Below are positions 17,997 through 26,622 of a DNA stretch of 64,000 nt, piece by piece. The notes beneath the pieces are model-generated. The model was not told the origin of the DNA. It made no database searches and worked only from the letters and a program-made list of their open reading frames with translations. Position numbers and translations under genes: made by a program. This DNA comes from SLDF01 sp964537925 (lineage in GTDB: Bacteria; Bacteroidota; Bacteroidia; Chitinophagales; Saprospiraceae): the NCBI GenBank assembly GCA_964537925.1, contig CAZICV010000001.1:992001-1056000 (forward strand). The letters are read 5' to 3'. Within the stretch, counting starts at the first letter, position 1. Every line of letters starts with the position of its first letter.

Positions 17997-18130
17997 CTTC
18001 TGTGACACGATGTAGATGTATATCGTTCGTTTTGAACAACCTCAATTCTTTAGGAAGACACCCGGCTCAACGGGACTTCACTGTATATTCGCTTAAGATC
18101 AGGAGGGAAAAGTCCCTCCTTTTCTTTTTT
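17997..18130 (+). ncRNA. candidate small RNA ending in the orphan terminator
   Basis: A rightward transcript is suggested because a strong intrinsic terminator at 18101-18130 has no protein gene before it on that strand. A TAGCTTTG box at 17989-17996 would start RNA near 18004, giving about 125 nt. The -33 box is missing, and I cannot match the sequence to a known RNA family. A 6S-type or other regulatory RNA is only one option; the extent is a guess. Confidence 0.3.
18101..18130 (+). terminator. strong intrinsic terminator without an upstream gene
   Basis: Perfect 8-bp stem AGGAGGGA/TCCCTCCT with an AAAG loop, directly followed by TTTCTTTTTT on the plus strand. The minus strand has no T run after the stem, so the signal is directional. 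Confidence 0.8.
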
Positions 18131-18563
18131 AAGGCTCCCCGCCGGAAGACGTTGTGACCACAGTACAGTAGAAAATATATTATACGCTGGCTCTTTTAAT
18201 GGCCTGACTACACGCCCCGTCAGATAAAATATCCTGTAATACGCATTGCATAGCCATATCACCAGATCGCTCCTCATCTCTTTGCCCCGGTGAGCAGCCA
18301 TGCGCCAGCGATCACACTCTCCTAAGCATAAGCAGCCTCTTGCAAATCCGCCATAATCTCCGTATCTTAATAAGATAGAGTCTACCGTAGTACTGACGTG
18401 AACCAATAAGCCAAATGTGAGCAGGCGACTGAATAAGAGGCAAGCTCTTCCTGCTTATCAAACTATCAGGCGGCCTATGTCTTCGTCACGACCGGAGCCC
18501 CCAAGACTTTTGCTCATTTATTCCTAAATTGCCTTGCGAATCTCCCTGGCAACAGACAAAAAC

Positions 18564-20528
18564 ATGAGCAAACCGAAGAAAAAGCCGCAACCCGCTGTAC
18601 GTACCGGTAAGACCTCTCCTGCCGTGGCCGGAAAGTCTCCTGCCAAAAACGGGGGAATAGCGCCGGTCACATTGTTTGCACAGCCCTTCTGGAAGCACTA
18701 CTGGATCGCCGCCCTGCTGTTGACAGGGATTTGCTTTGCCCTCTATTTTCCTACACTAGGGTACGAGTTCGTGCTGGATGATAAAATCGTCATCGAGGAC
18801 AACCAGTATACGAAGAAAGGATTCGCAGGTATATGGGAGATACTTAGCACAGAGAGCTTTCAGGGATACTTCGGCGAGCAGAAAGATCTGTTGGTGGGCG
18901 CACGCTACCGGCCGTTGTCCATCATCACCTTTGCGATCGAATACCAGTTCTTCGGGCTCAATCCCAAGCCCGGGCACTTCACCAATATACTGCTGTACAC
19001 CCTCTCTGCGCTCCTGGTCCTGGCGATACTGGCGGTACTGTTCCCGCTGAAAGAAGGTCGCAAATGGTACTGGTCCGTGCCCTTCATCGCCACGCTGCTC
19101 TATGTACTACACCCGTTGCATACCGAGGTAGTAGCCAATATCAAAGGCCGCGACGAGATCATGACCATGATGGGCGCATTCGGAGCGCTGTACCTCACAC
19201 TGAAGTATATCCACACAAACAAGTCTTACTGGCTGGTCGCATCCGGTCTCGTGTTTTTCCTGGCGCTGCTCTCCAAGGAGAATGCACTTACTTTCCTGGC
19301 CGTGATCCCGGCGACCACGTACTTCTTCACAAAGACCCCGCTGCGCAAAAATCTCGCCAGCCTGGTACCCCTGCTCATAGCATCCGTCGTATACCTGGTC
19401 ATCCGGTACCAGGTGATCGGCTATTTCCTGAGCAGCGGCAAAGAAGTGACCAGCCTCATGAATAACCCCTTCGTCGAAATGAACGGGGGCGAAAAGTTTG
19501 CCACCATCTTCTATACACTGGGACTGTATTTCAAACTGATGTTTTTCCCGCATCCGCTCACACATGACTATTACCCGTACCAGATACCTATCATGAACTG
19601 GGGCAAGGCAGGCACTATCCTTTCCTTCGTACTCTATGCAGGCCTTGCACTGATCACTGCGTACGGGTGGAAGCGAAAATGGCTGGTCTCCTATGCGATC
19701 TGGTTTTACCTGGCCACTATTTCGATTGTGTCCAATATGCTGTTCCCGGTCGGAACATTCATGAATGAAAGATTCATCTACATCTCTTCCTTCGCCTTCT
19801 GCCTGGTCGGCGCGTGGTTTGTGGTAGAGCAGATACCCAAATACAGCAAAGTCGCCTGGAAAGGACTTTCGCTGATCGGGCTTGCGCTCACGGCGATCTT
19901 CGTATCTGGTTTCACCTGGAAGACTGTAGACCGGATACCTGCCTGGAAGGACGGCTATACACTCAATGCAGAAGCGATCAAAGTATCCGTCAACTCCGCC
20001 AGGGCCAATAACTTCATGGGTACGGCGATCTTCAACAGATACAAAGAGGAAACAGACCAGGCCAAAAAGCTGGCACTGCTGGACGAGGCCGAGCCATACA
20101 TCGATCGCGCCCTGGAGATACATCCCATCTATGGTGACGGACTCACCATGAAGGCGGGTGTTGCCGCCGAGCGTTATCGCTATGACAGGGATATCCAAAA
20201 GCTGCTGCCTGTACTCGAAACCGTTGTGAGCCGCAGACCGATGCACAAGTTTGCCAACGAATACCTCGACTACCTGGTCAAACAGCCTGAAATGTCGTCG
20301 TTGATGGAGGACTTTACCTACAGGATAGGATATGAACTCTACTTCAAAAAGCAGCGACGCAACGACCTGGCACTTCACTTCCTGAGCAAGGGAGTGACGG
20401 CAGCCCCCTCCAGCGCCAAACTCAATGCCGCCGCCGCTGCCGTATATGAAGCAAGCGGCGACCAGGCCCGTGCCGCCGAGTTCATGCAGCGGGCCAGATC
20501 TGTACAGCCCGGTATTCAGTTACAATGA
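18564..20528 (+). CDS. TPR-containing GT-C-type membrane protein (TMTC/DUF1736-like)
   Basis: A 654-residue polytopic membrane protein. The ATG at 18564 (MSKPKKKPQ) is chosen; a TTG ten codons upstream is less likely. After a basic Lys/Pro-rich N terminus comes a first membrane segment (about 40-58), then an acidic loop LDDKIVIEDN, as in GT-C glycosyltransferases that use lipid-linked sugar donors. About ten membrane segments follow to residue 460, and the C-terminal 190 residues look like tetratricopeptide repeats (for example LLDEAEPYIDRALEIHPIYGDG). The architecture resembles TMTC O-mannosyltransferase-like proteins of the cytoplasmic membrane. Donor and acceptor are unknown. It is followed 15 nt later by dprA. 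Confidence 0.75.
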   Translation: MSKPKKKPQPAVRTGKTSPAVAGKSPAKNGGIAPVTLFAQPFWKHYWIAALLLTGICFALYFPTLGYEFVLDDKIVIEDNQYTKKGFAGIWEILSTESFQGYFGEQKDLLVGARYRPLSIITFAIEYQFFGLNPKPGHFTNILLYTLSALLVLAILAVLFPLKEGRKWYWSVPFIATLLYVLHPLHTEVVANIKGRDEIMTMMGAFGALYLTLKYIHTNKSYWLVASGLVFFLALLSKENALTFLAVIPATTYFFTKTPLRKNLASLVPLLIASVVYLVIRYQVIGYFLSSGKEVTSLMNNPFVEMNGGEKFATIFYTLGLYFKLMFFPHPLTHDYYPYQIPIMNWGKAGTILSFVLYAGLALITAYGWKRKWLVSYAIWFYLATISIVSNMLFPVGTFMNERFIYISSFAFCLVGAWFVVEQIPKYSKVAWKGLSLIGLALTAIFVSGFTWKTVDRIPAWKDGYTLNAEAIKVSVNSARANNFMGTAIFNRYKEETDQAKKLALLDEAEPYIDRALEIHPIYGDGLTMKAGVAAERYRYDRDIQKLLPVLETVVSRRPMHKFANEYLDYLVKQPEMSSLMEDFTYRIGYELYFKKQRRNDLALHFLSKGVTAAPSSAKLNAAAAAVYEASGDQARAAEFMQRARSVQPGIQLQ

Positions 20529-20543
20529 TCGCAGCCAGCGCCT

Positions 20544-21644
20544 ATGGGGGATGAACTGTTGTATAAGATCGCACTTACCTTCCTGCCCAACATAGGCCCT
20601 GTATCTGCCAGGCAGCTGGTCAGTTACTGTGGTGGAGCGGAACAGGTGTTCCGCAGCTCCCGAAGCGAGCTCCTTAAAATACCCGGCATAGGAGAAAAAA
20701 CAGCGGCTGCGCTCAAAGATCAGGCAGAACCATTGCAGGCAGCGGAAGAACAGATGCTGCTCCTGGAAAAGTCCGGCGGCAGGGCGCTGTTCTACCTTGA
20801 CCCTGGCTATCCCTATCGCCTGCGGCCATACAAAGACGCACCCGTCGTGCTTTATTTCATTGGAAACGGTGATCTGCAGGCGTTAAAAACTGTCGGGGTC
20901 GTCGGCACACGCAAACCCACTGAGTCCGGCAGGCAGACCACCGCACAGATCCTGGAAGAGCTGGCGCCGCTGGGTATACAGGTCATCAGCGGGCTGGCCT
21001 ATGGTATCGATATCACCGCTCACCGCCAGTGCCTGCAACTGGGCCTGCCTACAATAGGTGTGCTGGGCAGCGGTCTCGGTCATGTATATCCACAGCAGCA
21101 TAGCCGAACGGCCTGGCTGATGCAGGAGTCCGGGGGACTGATCACAGAGTTTCCTTTCATGGCAAAACCGGATGCCGCTAACTTTCCTATGCGCAACCGG
21201 ATCATCGCCGCCCTCAGCGACGCGCTTGTCGTCATAGAGTCAGCCCAGCAAGGCGGCTCCATGATCACGGCCGACCTGGCCAACGGCTACGACAAGGAAG
21301 TATTTGCGGTCCCCGGCAAACCAGGCGATCTCTATTCGAAAGGATGCAACGCCCTGATCAAAACCCAGCGGGCACAGCTCGTGGAGAACGGGGAAGAAAT
21401 CGCAGAATATATGGGATGGACGTCCGCATATCAACAAAAAAGCCACGTGGAGGTGCTCCCGGAACTCACCGGGCTGGAACAACAGATCAGCGCAATACTT
21501 ACACCGGATACGGAAACGAGCATCGACAAAATTTACAAACTCTTAAACCTGCCACCGAGCGATATCGCAGCCAGTTTGCTTAATCTTGAGTTCAAAGGAG
21601 TAGTACGCATGCTCCCCGGAAAGAGATATATACTAGCTAATTAA
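20544..21644 (+). CDS. dprA: DNA-processing protein DprA
   Basis: Loads RecA on incoming single-stranded DNA during natural transformation; cytoplasmic, 366 residues. An N-terminal helix-hairpin-helix region (LPNIGPVSARQL, KIPGIGEKTA) precedes the Rossmann-like core with GVVGTRKPT, SGLAYGIDITAH, GSGLGHVYP, FPMRNRIIAALSD and GSMITADLA. The last 65 residues form a winged-helix domain (ETSIDKIYKLLNLPPSDIAASLLNLE). The gene follows the GT-C-like gene closely and precedes the alkaline phosphatase by 12 nt. Its presence is compatible with competence, but no other competence gene is in view. Confidence 0.95.
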   Translation: MGDELLYKIALTFLPNIGPVSARQLVSYCGGAEQVFRSSRSELLKIPGIGEKTAAALKDQAEPLQAAEEQMLLLEKSGGRALFYLDPGYPYRLRPYKDAPVVLYFIGNGDLQALKTVGVVGTRKPTESGRQTTAQILEELAPLGIQVISGLAYGIDITAHRQCLQLGLPTIGVLGSGLGHVYPQQHSRTAWLMQESGGLITEFPFMAKPDAANFPMRNRIIAALSDALVVIESAQQGGSMITADLANGYDKEVFAVPGKPGDLYSKGCNALIKTQRAQLVENGEEIAEYMGWTSAYQQKSHVEVLPELTGLEQQISAILTPDTETSIDKIYKLLNLPPSDIAASLLNLEFKGVVRMLPGKRYILAN

Positions 21645-21656
21645 GCAATTGAGATA

Positions 21657-22736
21657 ATGAACAGATTTCTGTTGACAGCGTTCTTCTGTACGCTTCTGGC
21701 CGCCGTCGATGCCCAGGACGGCAAACCCAAAAACATCATCTTCATGATCGGCGACGGTATGGGTCTCGGCCAGATCACCGGCGGCATGTATGCTAACGGC
21801 AACAAGCTGAATCTCGAGCGCATGCCGGTGATCGGGCTGACCAAAACACAATCGTACGATGACCTTGTCACCGACTCGGCCGCAGGAGCTACGGCCTATA
21901 GCTGCGGGGTCAAGACCTACAACGGAGCGATCGGGGTAGATAAGGATACACAGGCCGTAGAAACGATCCTGGAAGAGCTCCACAAGCATGGCTATTCCAC
22001 CGGCATGGTCGTCACCTGTGGTATCACACACGCTACTCCGGCCAGCTTCATCGCACACCAGAAGAGCAGGAACATGCACGAAGAGATCGCCACCGATTTC
22101 ATGCAGACTCCGATCGACTGCTGGATCGGGGGAGATATGAAATACTTTGCCCGCCGGGACAGCGACGACCGCAACCTGGTATCGGAGCTGGAGCAAAACG
22201 GCTATCTCGTCAAGAGCTATTTCGATACTGAACTCTCCGAACTAAACGTCGCAAAAGCCAACCGTTTTGTCTACTTCACTGCCGACAAGGACCCGTTGCC
22301 CGCAGCCAATGGCAGAGATTATCTCCTCCCGGCCACCTCGCTGACCCTCCGATTCCTGGCGGCCAAAGCATCCGCACAAGACCGCGGATTTTTCCTGATG
22401 ATCGAGGGTTCTCAGATAGACTGGGGTGGACACGCCAACAATACGGACTATATCGTCACGGAAATGCTGGACTTTGACCTTGCGGTCGGCCGCGTACTGG
22501 ATTTCGCAGAGCAGGACGGAGAGACGCTTGTGATCATCACTGCAGATCACGAAACAGGAGGATTCGCCGTGGGGGAAGGCTCCACCCCCGACAAACTGGT
22601 CGGTGGATTTACTACGGTCAATCACACAGCTTCCATGGTACCTGTATTCGCTTACGGACCAGGCGCAGCGGCCTTTGCCGGTATCTACGAAAACACGGCC
22701 ATATACCACAAGCTGCGCAAGTTGCTTGGATTATAA
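21657..22736 (+). CDS. alkaline phosphatase
   Basis: Periplasmic or secreted phosphomonoesterase of the alkaline phosphatase superfamily, 359 residues. A signal peptide (1-19, ending AAVDA) comes first. The metal and nucleophile sites are present: MIGDGMG with D33, VTDSAAGATA with the nucleophile Ser74, the metal-binding TADHETGG near residue 300, and NHTA near residue 325. It is somewhat shorter than E. coli PhoA, as is usual for this Bacteroidota subgroup. Its position 12 nt after dprA suggests shared transcription, although no functional link is evident. No T9SS C-terminal signal is present. Confidence 0.92.
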   Translation: MNRFLLTAFFCTLLAAVDAQDGKPKNIIFMIGDGMGLGQITGGMYANGNKLNLERMPVIGLTKTQSYDDLVTDSAAGATAYSCGVKTYNGAIGVDKDTQAVETILEELHKHGYSTGMVVTCGITHATPASFIAHQKSRNMHEEIATDFMQTPIDCWIGGDMKYFARRDSDDRNLVSELEQNGYLVKSYFDTELSELNVAKANRFVYFTADKDPLPAANGRDYLLPATSLTLRFLAAKASAQDRGFFLMIEGSQIDWGGHANNTDYIVTEMLDFDLAVGRVLDFAEQDGETLVIITADHETGGFAVGEGSTPDKLVGGFTTVNHTASMVPVFAYGPGAAAFAGIYENTAIYHKLRKLLGL

Positions 22737-22796
22737 CAATCCTGAGGAGCGGCTTCAGGGGATCCGATATGTTTTATAACACTGCGGGGCTGATAC

Positions 22797-23669
22797 TCAG
22801 ATATGCCGCTCAGCGTGGTAGCTGGAGCGGACGAGCGGTCCGCTTTCGACATAGTGGAATCCCCTCGTGAGACCTGCTTCTTTGAAGCGGGCGAATTTGT
22901 CCGGGTGCACATACTCGGCCACTTCGAGGTGCATCCGGGTCGGCTGCAGGTACTGCCCCAGTGTGAGGACATCGCAGCCATGCGCTACCAGGTCATCCAT
23001 GATCTTATAGACTTCATCATCCGTCTCACCGAGTCCCAGCATGACACCGGACTTGGTGCGTTTGCCCCAGTCCTTGGTGCGGCGGATCTGTTCGAGGCTG
23101 CGTTCGTACTTTGCCTGCGGCCTGACCTTGCGATACAGGCGCTCTACCGTCTCCATATTGTGTGACACTACTTCCTGGCCGGCGCTGATCATACGCTCCA
23201 ATGCGTCCCAGGTGGCCCTGACATCCGGTATCAGCGTCTCAATAGTCGTGGACGGGGACAGTTCTTTCACTGCACGTACAGTCTCGTACCAGATTTCCGC
23301 GCCTCTGTCTTTGAGCTCATCCCGGTTGACCGAAGTGATCACGGCATGCTTGACCTGCATCAGGTAGATGGCTTCGGCCACCCTGCGCGGCTCATCCTCG
23401 TCGTATTCGTTCGGACGACCCGTTTTCACCGCACAGAAGGAGCAGGAACGTGTACAGGTATTGCCGAGGATCATGAAAGTTGCCGTGCCTTCGCCCCAGC
23501 ACTCTCCCATATTGGGACAGTTGCCGCTCTGGCAGATCGTATGCAGCTTGTACTGATCGACCAGGCTCCGTACATGCCGGTAGTTTTCGCCGATAGGCAA
23601 CTTGACTCTCAACCAATCCGGGCGGGATCTTCTTTGCGGAGCTGGCTCAACAACGGGCAGATCGATCAT
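22797..23669 (-). CDS. lipA: lipoyl synthase LipA
   Basis: Radical SAM enzyme that inserts two sulfurs into protein-bound octanoyl groups to make lipoyl cofactors. At 290 residues it is of normal length. Both clusters are supported: the auxiliary cluster CQSGNCPNMGEC and the radical SAM CTRSCSFC. The C-terminal serine ligand lies in VRSSYHAE. The family block TLGQYLQPT is also seen. It follows the gene at 23697 by 27 nt in the same direction. No lipB is in the window. Confidence 0.97.
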   Translation of the reverse strand: MIDLPVVEPAPQRRSRPDWLRVKLPIGENYRHVRSLVDQYKLHTICQSGNCPNMGECWGEGTATFMILGNTCTRSCSFCAVKTGRPNEYDEDEPRRVAEAIYLMQVKHAVITSVNRDELKDRGAEIWYETVRAVKELSPSTTIETLIPDVRATWDALERMISAGQEVVSHNMETVERLYRKVRPQAKYERSLEQIRRTKDWGKRTKSGVMLGLGETDDEVYKIMDDLVAHGCDVLTLGQYLQPTRMHLEVAEYVHPDKFARFKEAGLTRGFHYVESGPLVRSSYHAERHI

Positions 23670-23696
23670 GAAAACGGTGATTAACCGGACAGGCGC

Positions 23697-24485
23697 TTAC
23701 GTGCGCTTGCCCAGTTGCAAAGTTATGTAAAGATTGAGAAAGAAGGGGCGGTTGGGCTGGCCGACCATGATGGGTATGCTGCGGGGAAATACATCCAGCA
23801 TCAGGCCCACTTCGCCGGATTTGATGAATTCGTCGTAGACGCCCCATTCGAACAGGGCTGCTATACGCGCATGAATACCCGGTACAATACTGATCTCGTC
23901 GAGGCCTTCTGCAAATCCCGCAGAGCCGAATATGCTGCCGATATTGAGAAATTCATCCGCCGTGGCTTCCGAATAACGGACCTTCTCCAGCCGGGGATGA
24001 ATGGAGCCATCACTGAAGCGATTCAATTCTAGGTAATAAGGCTTGAGTACACCAAGTGTAAATCCGCCTTCAAAAGACATACCGATCGAGACGCCTTTTT
24101 CCTTGGCCTTTTCAGAATAATAACGCTTGATACCCCTACCGGCCCTGATCGCATAAAAGTTGTTCTGCTTGCCAAACACAAAGGAGCGGGAGACCCGGTT
24201 GTTGAGGGCGTTGACCAACTTCAGGTTCTGCCGGTATTCCTTGGGGTGTTTGATCTCTCCAATACCTATATACGTGTACCTCGTCCTGTAGTAGGTCTGT
24301 ATCTTCCCCCAACTCATACCGAGGGCATAGCCATTGGTATGGAGTGTCATGTCGAGTGTGACCTCCTTGTTGTATATCACGCCCTTTTTGCCCTCCGTAA
24401 GCGGCTTGGGCTGAAAGGTATTCTGGGCTACAGCACAGGTCTGGGCCAGCAGAAGAGATGTAAACACAAACAGGTACCTGATCAT
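23697..24485 (-). CDS. putative outer-membrane beta-barrel upstream of lipA
   Basis: A 262-residue exported protein without a recognised name. A signal peptide (1-20, ending CAVAQ) is followed by alternating polar and aromatic strands (LDMTLHTNGYALGMSWGK, VSIGMSFEGGFTLGVLK) and a terminal strand LNLYITLQLGKRT, which suggests a small outer-membrane barrel. It lies directly upstream of lipA on the same strand. I believe this pairing recurs in Bacteroidota, but I cannot verify this. No function is assigned. Confidence 0.65.
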   Translation of the reverse strand: MIRYLFVFTSLLLAQTCAVAQNTFQPKPLTEGKKGVIYNKEVTLDMTLHTNGYALGMSWGKIQTYYRTRYTYIGIGEIKHPKEYRQNLKLVNALNNRVSRSFVFGKQNNFYAIRAGRGIKRYYSEKAKEKGVSIGMSFEGGFTLGVLKPYYLELNRFSDGSIHPRLEKVRYSEATADEFLNIGSIFGSAGFAEGLDEISIVPGIHARIAALFEWGVYDEFIKSGEVGLMLDVFPRSIPIMVGQPNRPFFLNLYITLQLGKRT

Positions 24486-24550
24486 TTTACATGAAAATAG
24501 TCTTGTAATATAATATAAAATAAATCACAAAGAAAATAGGTTCAGGATCT

Positions 24551-25891
24551 ATGTTGTATTTTACCAGAGCCAATCTGCCCCGTATGCAATTAGCTGTCTA
24601 TGCTGCACACCATACACCCCGCCTGACCTATACCCTTCAAGTATTGTTTCCGCATCTCTCCGAAAAAGATCTTTTCCTTGCGGATGACCCGGCTGCTATA
24701 AAACGCGACATACCGCTCCTTTGGTACGACAGCGCAGATGCGCCTGCAGATGCGGTACACATTGTGCCCTGCGGCCTGCTGGAGCAGACGGGTATATCCT
24801 GGCCGGACCTGTCGCCGGGAGAATGGGACGGACTTCCGGCGCTTTTCAGCACCGGACGTGGGACGATCCCCATGGATATCCTGGGCACTGTTTTTTTCTG
24901 CCTGAGCAGGATGGAGGAGTATACGGCTGCACAGCTCGATGACCTGGGACGCTTTCACGGGGCCAACAGCGTAGCTGCCCGCCAGGGATTCCTGGATATC
25001 CCGCTCGTAGACCTGTGGCGAAGATATCTGTGCCAGCATATCTGGGGGCATATCCCGGATCATCCCTGCATCCGCGAAACCCGGGACTACTGGACTGTCG
25101 ATGTAGATATGGCCTGGTCTTACCGCCACAAGCCCGTATGGCTCAACCTGGGCGGAGCGCTCAAGGATCTTGCCCAGGGCAAACCCAGGCTGCTGCGTGA
25201 ACGCTTCCGCAGCCATCGCGGCACAGGACCTGATCCTTTTGATACCTACGACTACCTGCTCGACATCTTTCCGGGCAAGCACTGCGAAACGGCCTTCTTC
25301 TTCCTGCTGGGCGACCGCTCCAAGCTGGACAAGAACCACTCCTGGCAACTACCGGTATTCCAGGAACTCGTGCGGCGCATGGCCTCTCATGCCATTGTCG
25401 GCCTCCACCCTTCCTCAAAGGCTGCCGACGATTATGACCAGCTGCTGCTGGAAAAACAAAGGCTCGAAGAGATCCTGGGAGATCAGATCGACCGGTCACG
25501 CCAGCATTACCTGATGATACGCATGCCTCAGTCCTATCACAACCTGATCGCGGCAGGTATCCGGCATGATTTCTCCATGGGCTATCACGATATGCCTGGC
25601 TTCAGGGCAGGCACTTCTCTGCCGTTCCCCTGGTATGACCTGATGCATGAAAAGAAGTCGGAACTGATGGTCCATCCTTTCGCCGTAATGGATGTCACCT
25701 ACAGGTTTCACCTCGGCTGGACCGCCCAGGCGAGCATGCAGCACCTCAAAAGACTGGCCAACGCTTTGTCCGCCATGCATCTCCCGCTGCGGGTGATCTG
25801 GCACAACAGCTCTTTTGACGCCTCCCGCGGATGGGAAGGATGGAAGGATGCACTCGAAGAAACGATCCTTCAACTCTACGGCGCTGAATAA
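24551..25891 (+). CDS. polysaccharide deacetylase-family protein (DUF7033-like N terminus)
   Basis: A 446-residue cytoplasmic-looking protein; there is no signal peptide. Its first 130 residues resemble the extra N-terminal domain seen on Bacteroidota polysaccharide deacetylase-like proteins. From about residue 180 the NodB-type fold is suggested by YWTVDVDMAW (a metal-site Asp pair) and IVGLHPSSKAA (a conserved His), with FSMGYHDMPGFRAGT further on as the usual later block. A second ATG at 24584 would give MQLAVYAAHH and may be the true start. It stands divergent from the lipA pair and upstream of upp. The substrate is unknown; a cell-surface glycan intermediate is an inference. Confidence 0.75.
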   Translation: MLYFTRANLPRMQLAVYAAHHTPRLTYTLQVLFPHLSEKDLFLADDPAAIKRDIPLLWYDSADAPADAVHIVPCGLLEQTGISWPDLSPGEWDGLPALFSTGRGTIPMDILGTVFFCLSRMEEYTAAQLDDLGRFHGANSVAARQGFLDIPLVDLWRRYLCQHIWGHIPDHPCIRETRDYWTVDVDMAWSYRHKPVWLNLGGALKDLAQGKPRLLRERFRSHRGTGPDPFDTYDYLLDIFPGKHCETAFFFLLGDRSKLDKNHSWQLPVFQELVRRMASHAIVGLHPSSKAADDYDQLLLEKQRLEEILGDQIDRSRQHYLMIRMPQSYHNLIAAGIRHDFSMGYHDMPGFRAGTSLPFPWYDLMHEKKSELMVHPFAVMDVTYRFHLGWTAQASMQHLKRLANALSAMHLPLRVIWHNSSFDASRGWEGWKDALEETILQLYGAE

Positions 25892-25906
25892 GTGATCCCC
25901 CGCTAC

Positions 25907-25936
25907 TTGCAGATCCACCTGAAAAACCTATTTTTG
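25907..25936 (+). promoter_or_regulatory. upp promoter (Bacteroidota -33/-7)
   Basis: TTG at 25907-25909, 19-nt spacer, TATTTTTG at 25929-25936. Predicted start near 25943, about 10 nt before the upp ATG, so the leader would be very short. Confidence 0.7.
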
Positions 25937-25952
25937 GACAAATCCATCAGGG

Positions 25953-26603
25953 ATGATCTTCAATCTCAGCAGCAAACCATCCATAGTAGGCCAGTTCATA
26001 GCCGAGCTCAGGGATGTACATGTACAGTCCGACAGGCTCCGTTTTCGCAACAACCTCGAACGAATGGGTGAAATATTTGCGTACGAGATCAGCAAAACCC
26101 TGACCTATGAAGACAAGGAAGTAGAGACGCCGCTGGGCATGGCTACAGCGCGCGTACCGGCCCAGAAGATCGTACTCGGCGCAATCCTGCGGGCAGGACT
26201 GCCGCTCCACCAGGGGCTGCTCAACTACTTTGACGGTGCGGACAACGCCTTCATATCGGCCTACCGCAAACACCATAAGGACGGAACCTTCGAGATCAGC
26301 GTAGATTACATCACCTGCCCCGACCTGTCGGATTCGGTCCTCATACTGGTAGACCCCATGCTGGCCACCGGCTCGTCCGTGGACTCAAGCCTACGGGCAC
26401 TGAGACAGTACGGCAAACCCGCCCAGATCCATGTAGTCACCGCGATCGCCTCTACGTTCGGCATCCAATATATCCGCAGGTATTACCCGGAACTTTCTCT
26501 CTGGGTAGGCGCCGTGGACGATGAACTGACGGCCAAGTCCTATATCGTACCTGGCCTGGGAGACGCCGGTGATCTCGCCTACGGCACCAAGCTCCAGGAA
26601 TGA
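25953..26603 (+). CDS. upp: uracil phosphoribosyltransferase
   Basis: Salvages uracil to UMP using PRPP; cytoplasmic, 216 residues. The PRPP loop reads LVDPMLATGSSV (about residues 131-142), and the uracil-binding end carries AVDDELTAKSYIVPGLGDAGD, as in the family. The sodium:solute symporter gene starts 19 nt downstream, so the two probably share the promoter at 25907. Uptake of a nucleobase or nucleoside by that symporter is therefore possible but unproven. Confidence 0.95.
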   Translation: MIFNLSSKPSIVGQFIAELRDVHVQSDRLRFRNNLERMGEIFAYEISKTLTYEDKEVETPLGMATARVPAQKIVLGAILRAGLPLHQGLLNYFDGADNAFISAYRKHHKDGTFEISVDYITCPDLSDSVLILVDPMLATGSSVDSSLRALRQYGKPAQIHVVTAIASTFGIQYIRRYYPELSLWVGAVDDELTAKSYIVPGLGDAGDLAYGTKLQE

Positions 26604-26622
26604 AATCCCCTGAACCTGTAAG

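Larger units (their letters stand above)
17692..18563. other. gene-free stretch with hairpins and an orphan terminator
   Basis: About 870 nt with no convincing coding region; the open frames here lack family features and regular codon use. Visible structure: two adjacent palindromes, TACGT/ACGTA at 17928-17943 and TGCGTA/TACGCA at 17951-17966; a TAGCTTTG (-7-like) at 17989-17996 on the plus strand; a small CCCG/CGGG hairpin at 18061-18074; and a strong terminator at 18101-18130. The part from 18131 to 18563 holds nothing that I can name. Confidence 0.6.

Noticed and set aside
17706..18406. Short open frames (99 and 118 codons) in the gene-free stretch
   Set aside because: No family resemblance, poor start context and odd composition; the region is better described as intergenic with a possible small RNA.
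19107..20378. 423-codon open frame on the minus strand
   Set aside because: Antisense to the TPR/GT-C membrane protein; the product is His/Arg/Cys-rich, as expected of a shadow frame of a GC-rich gene.
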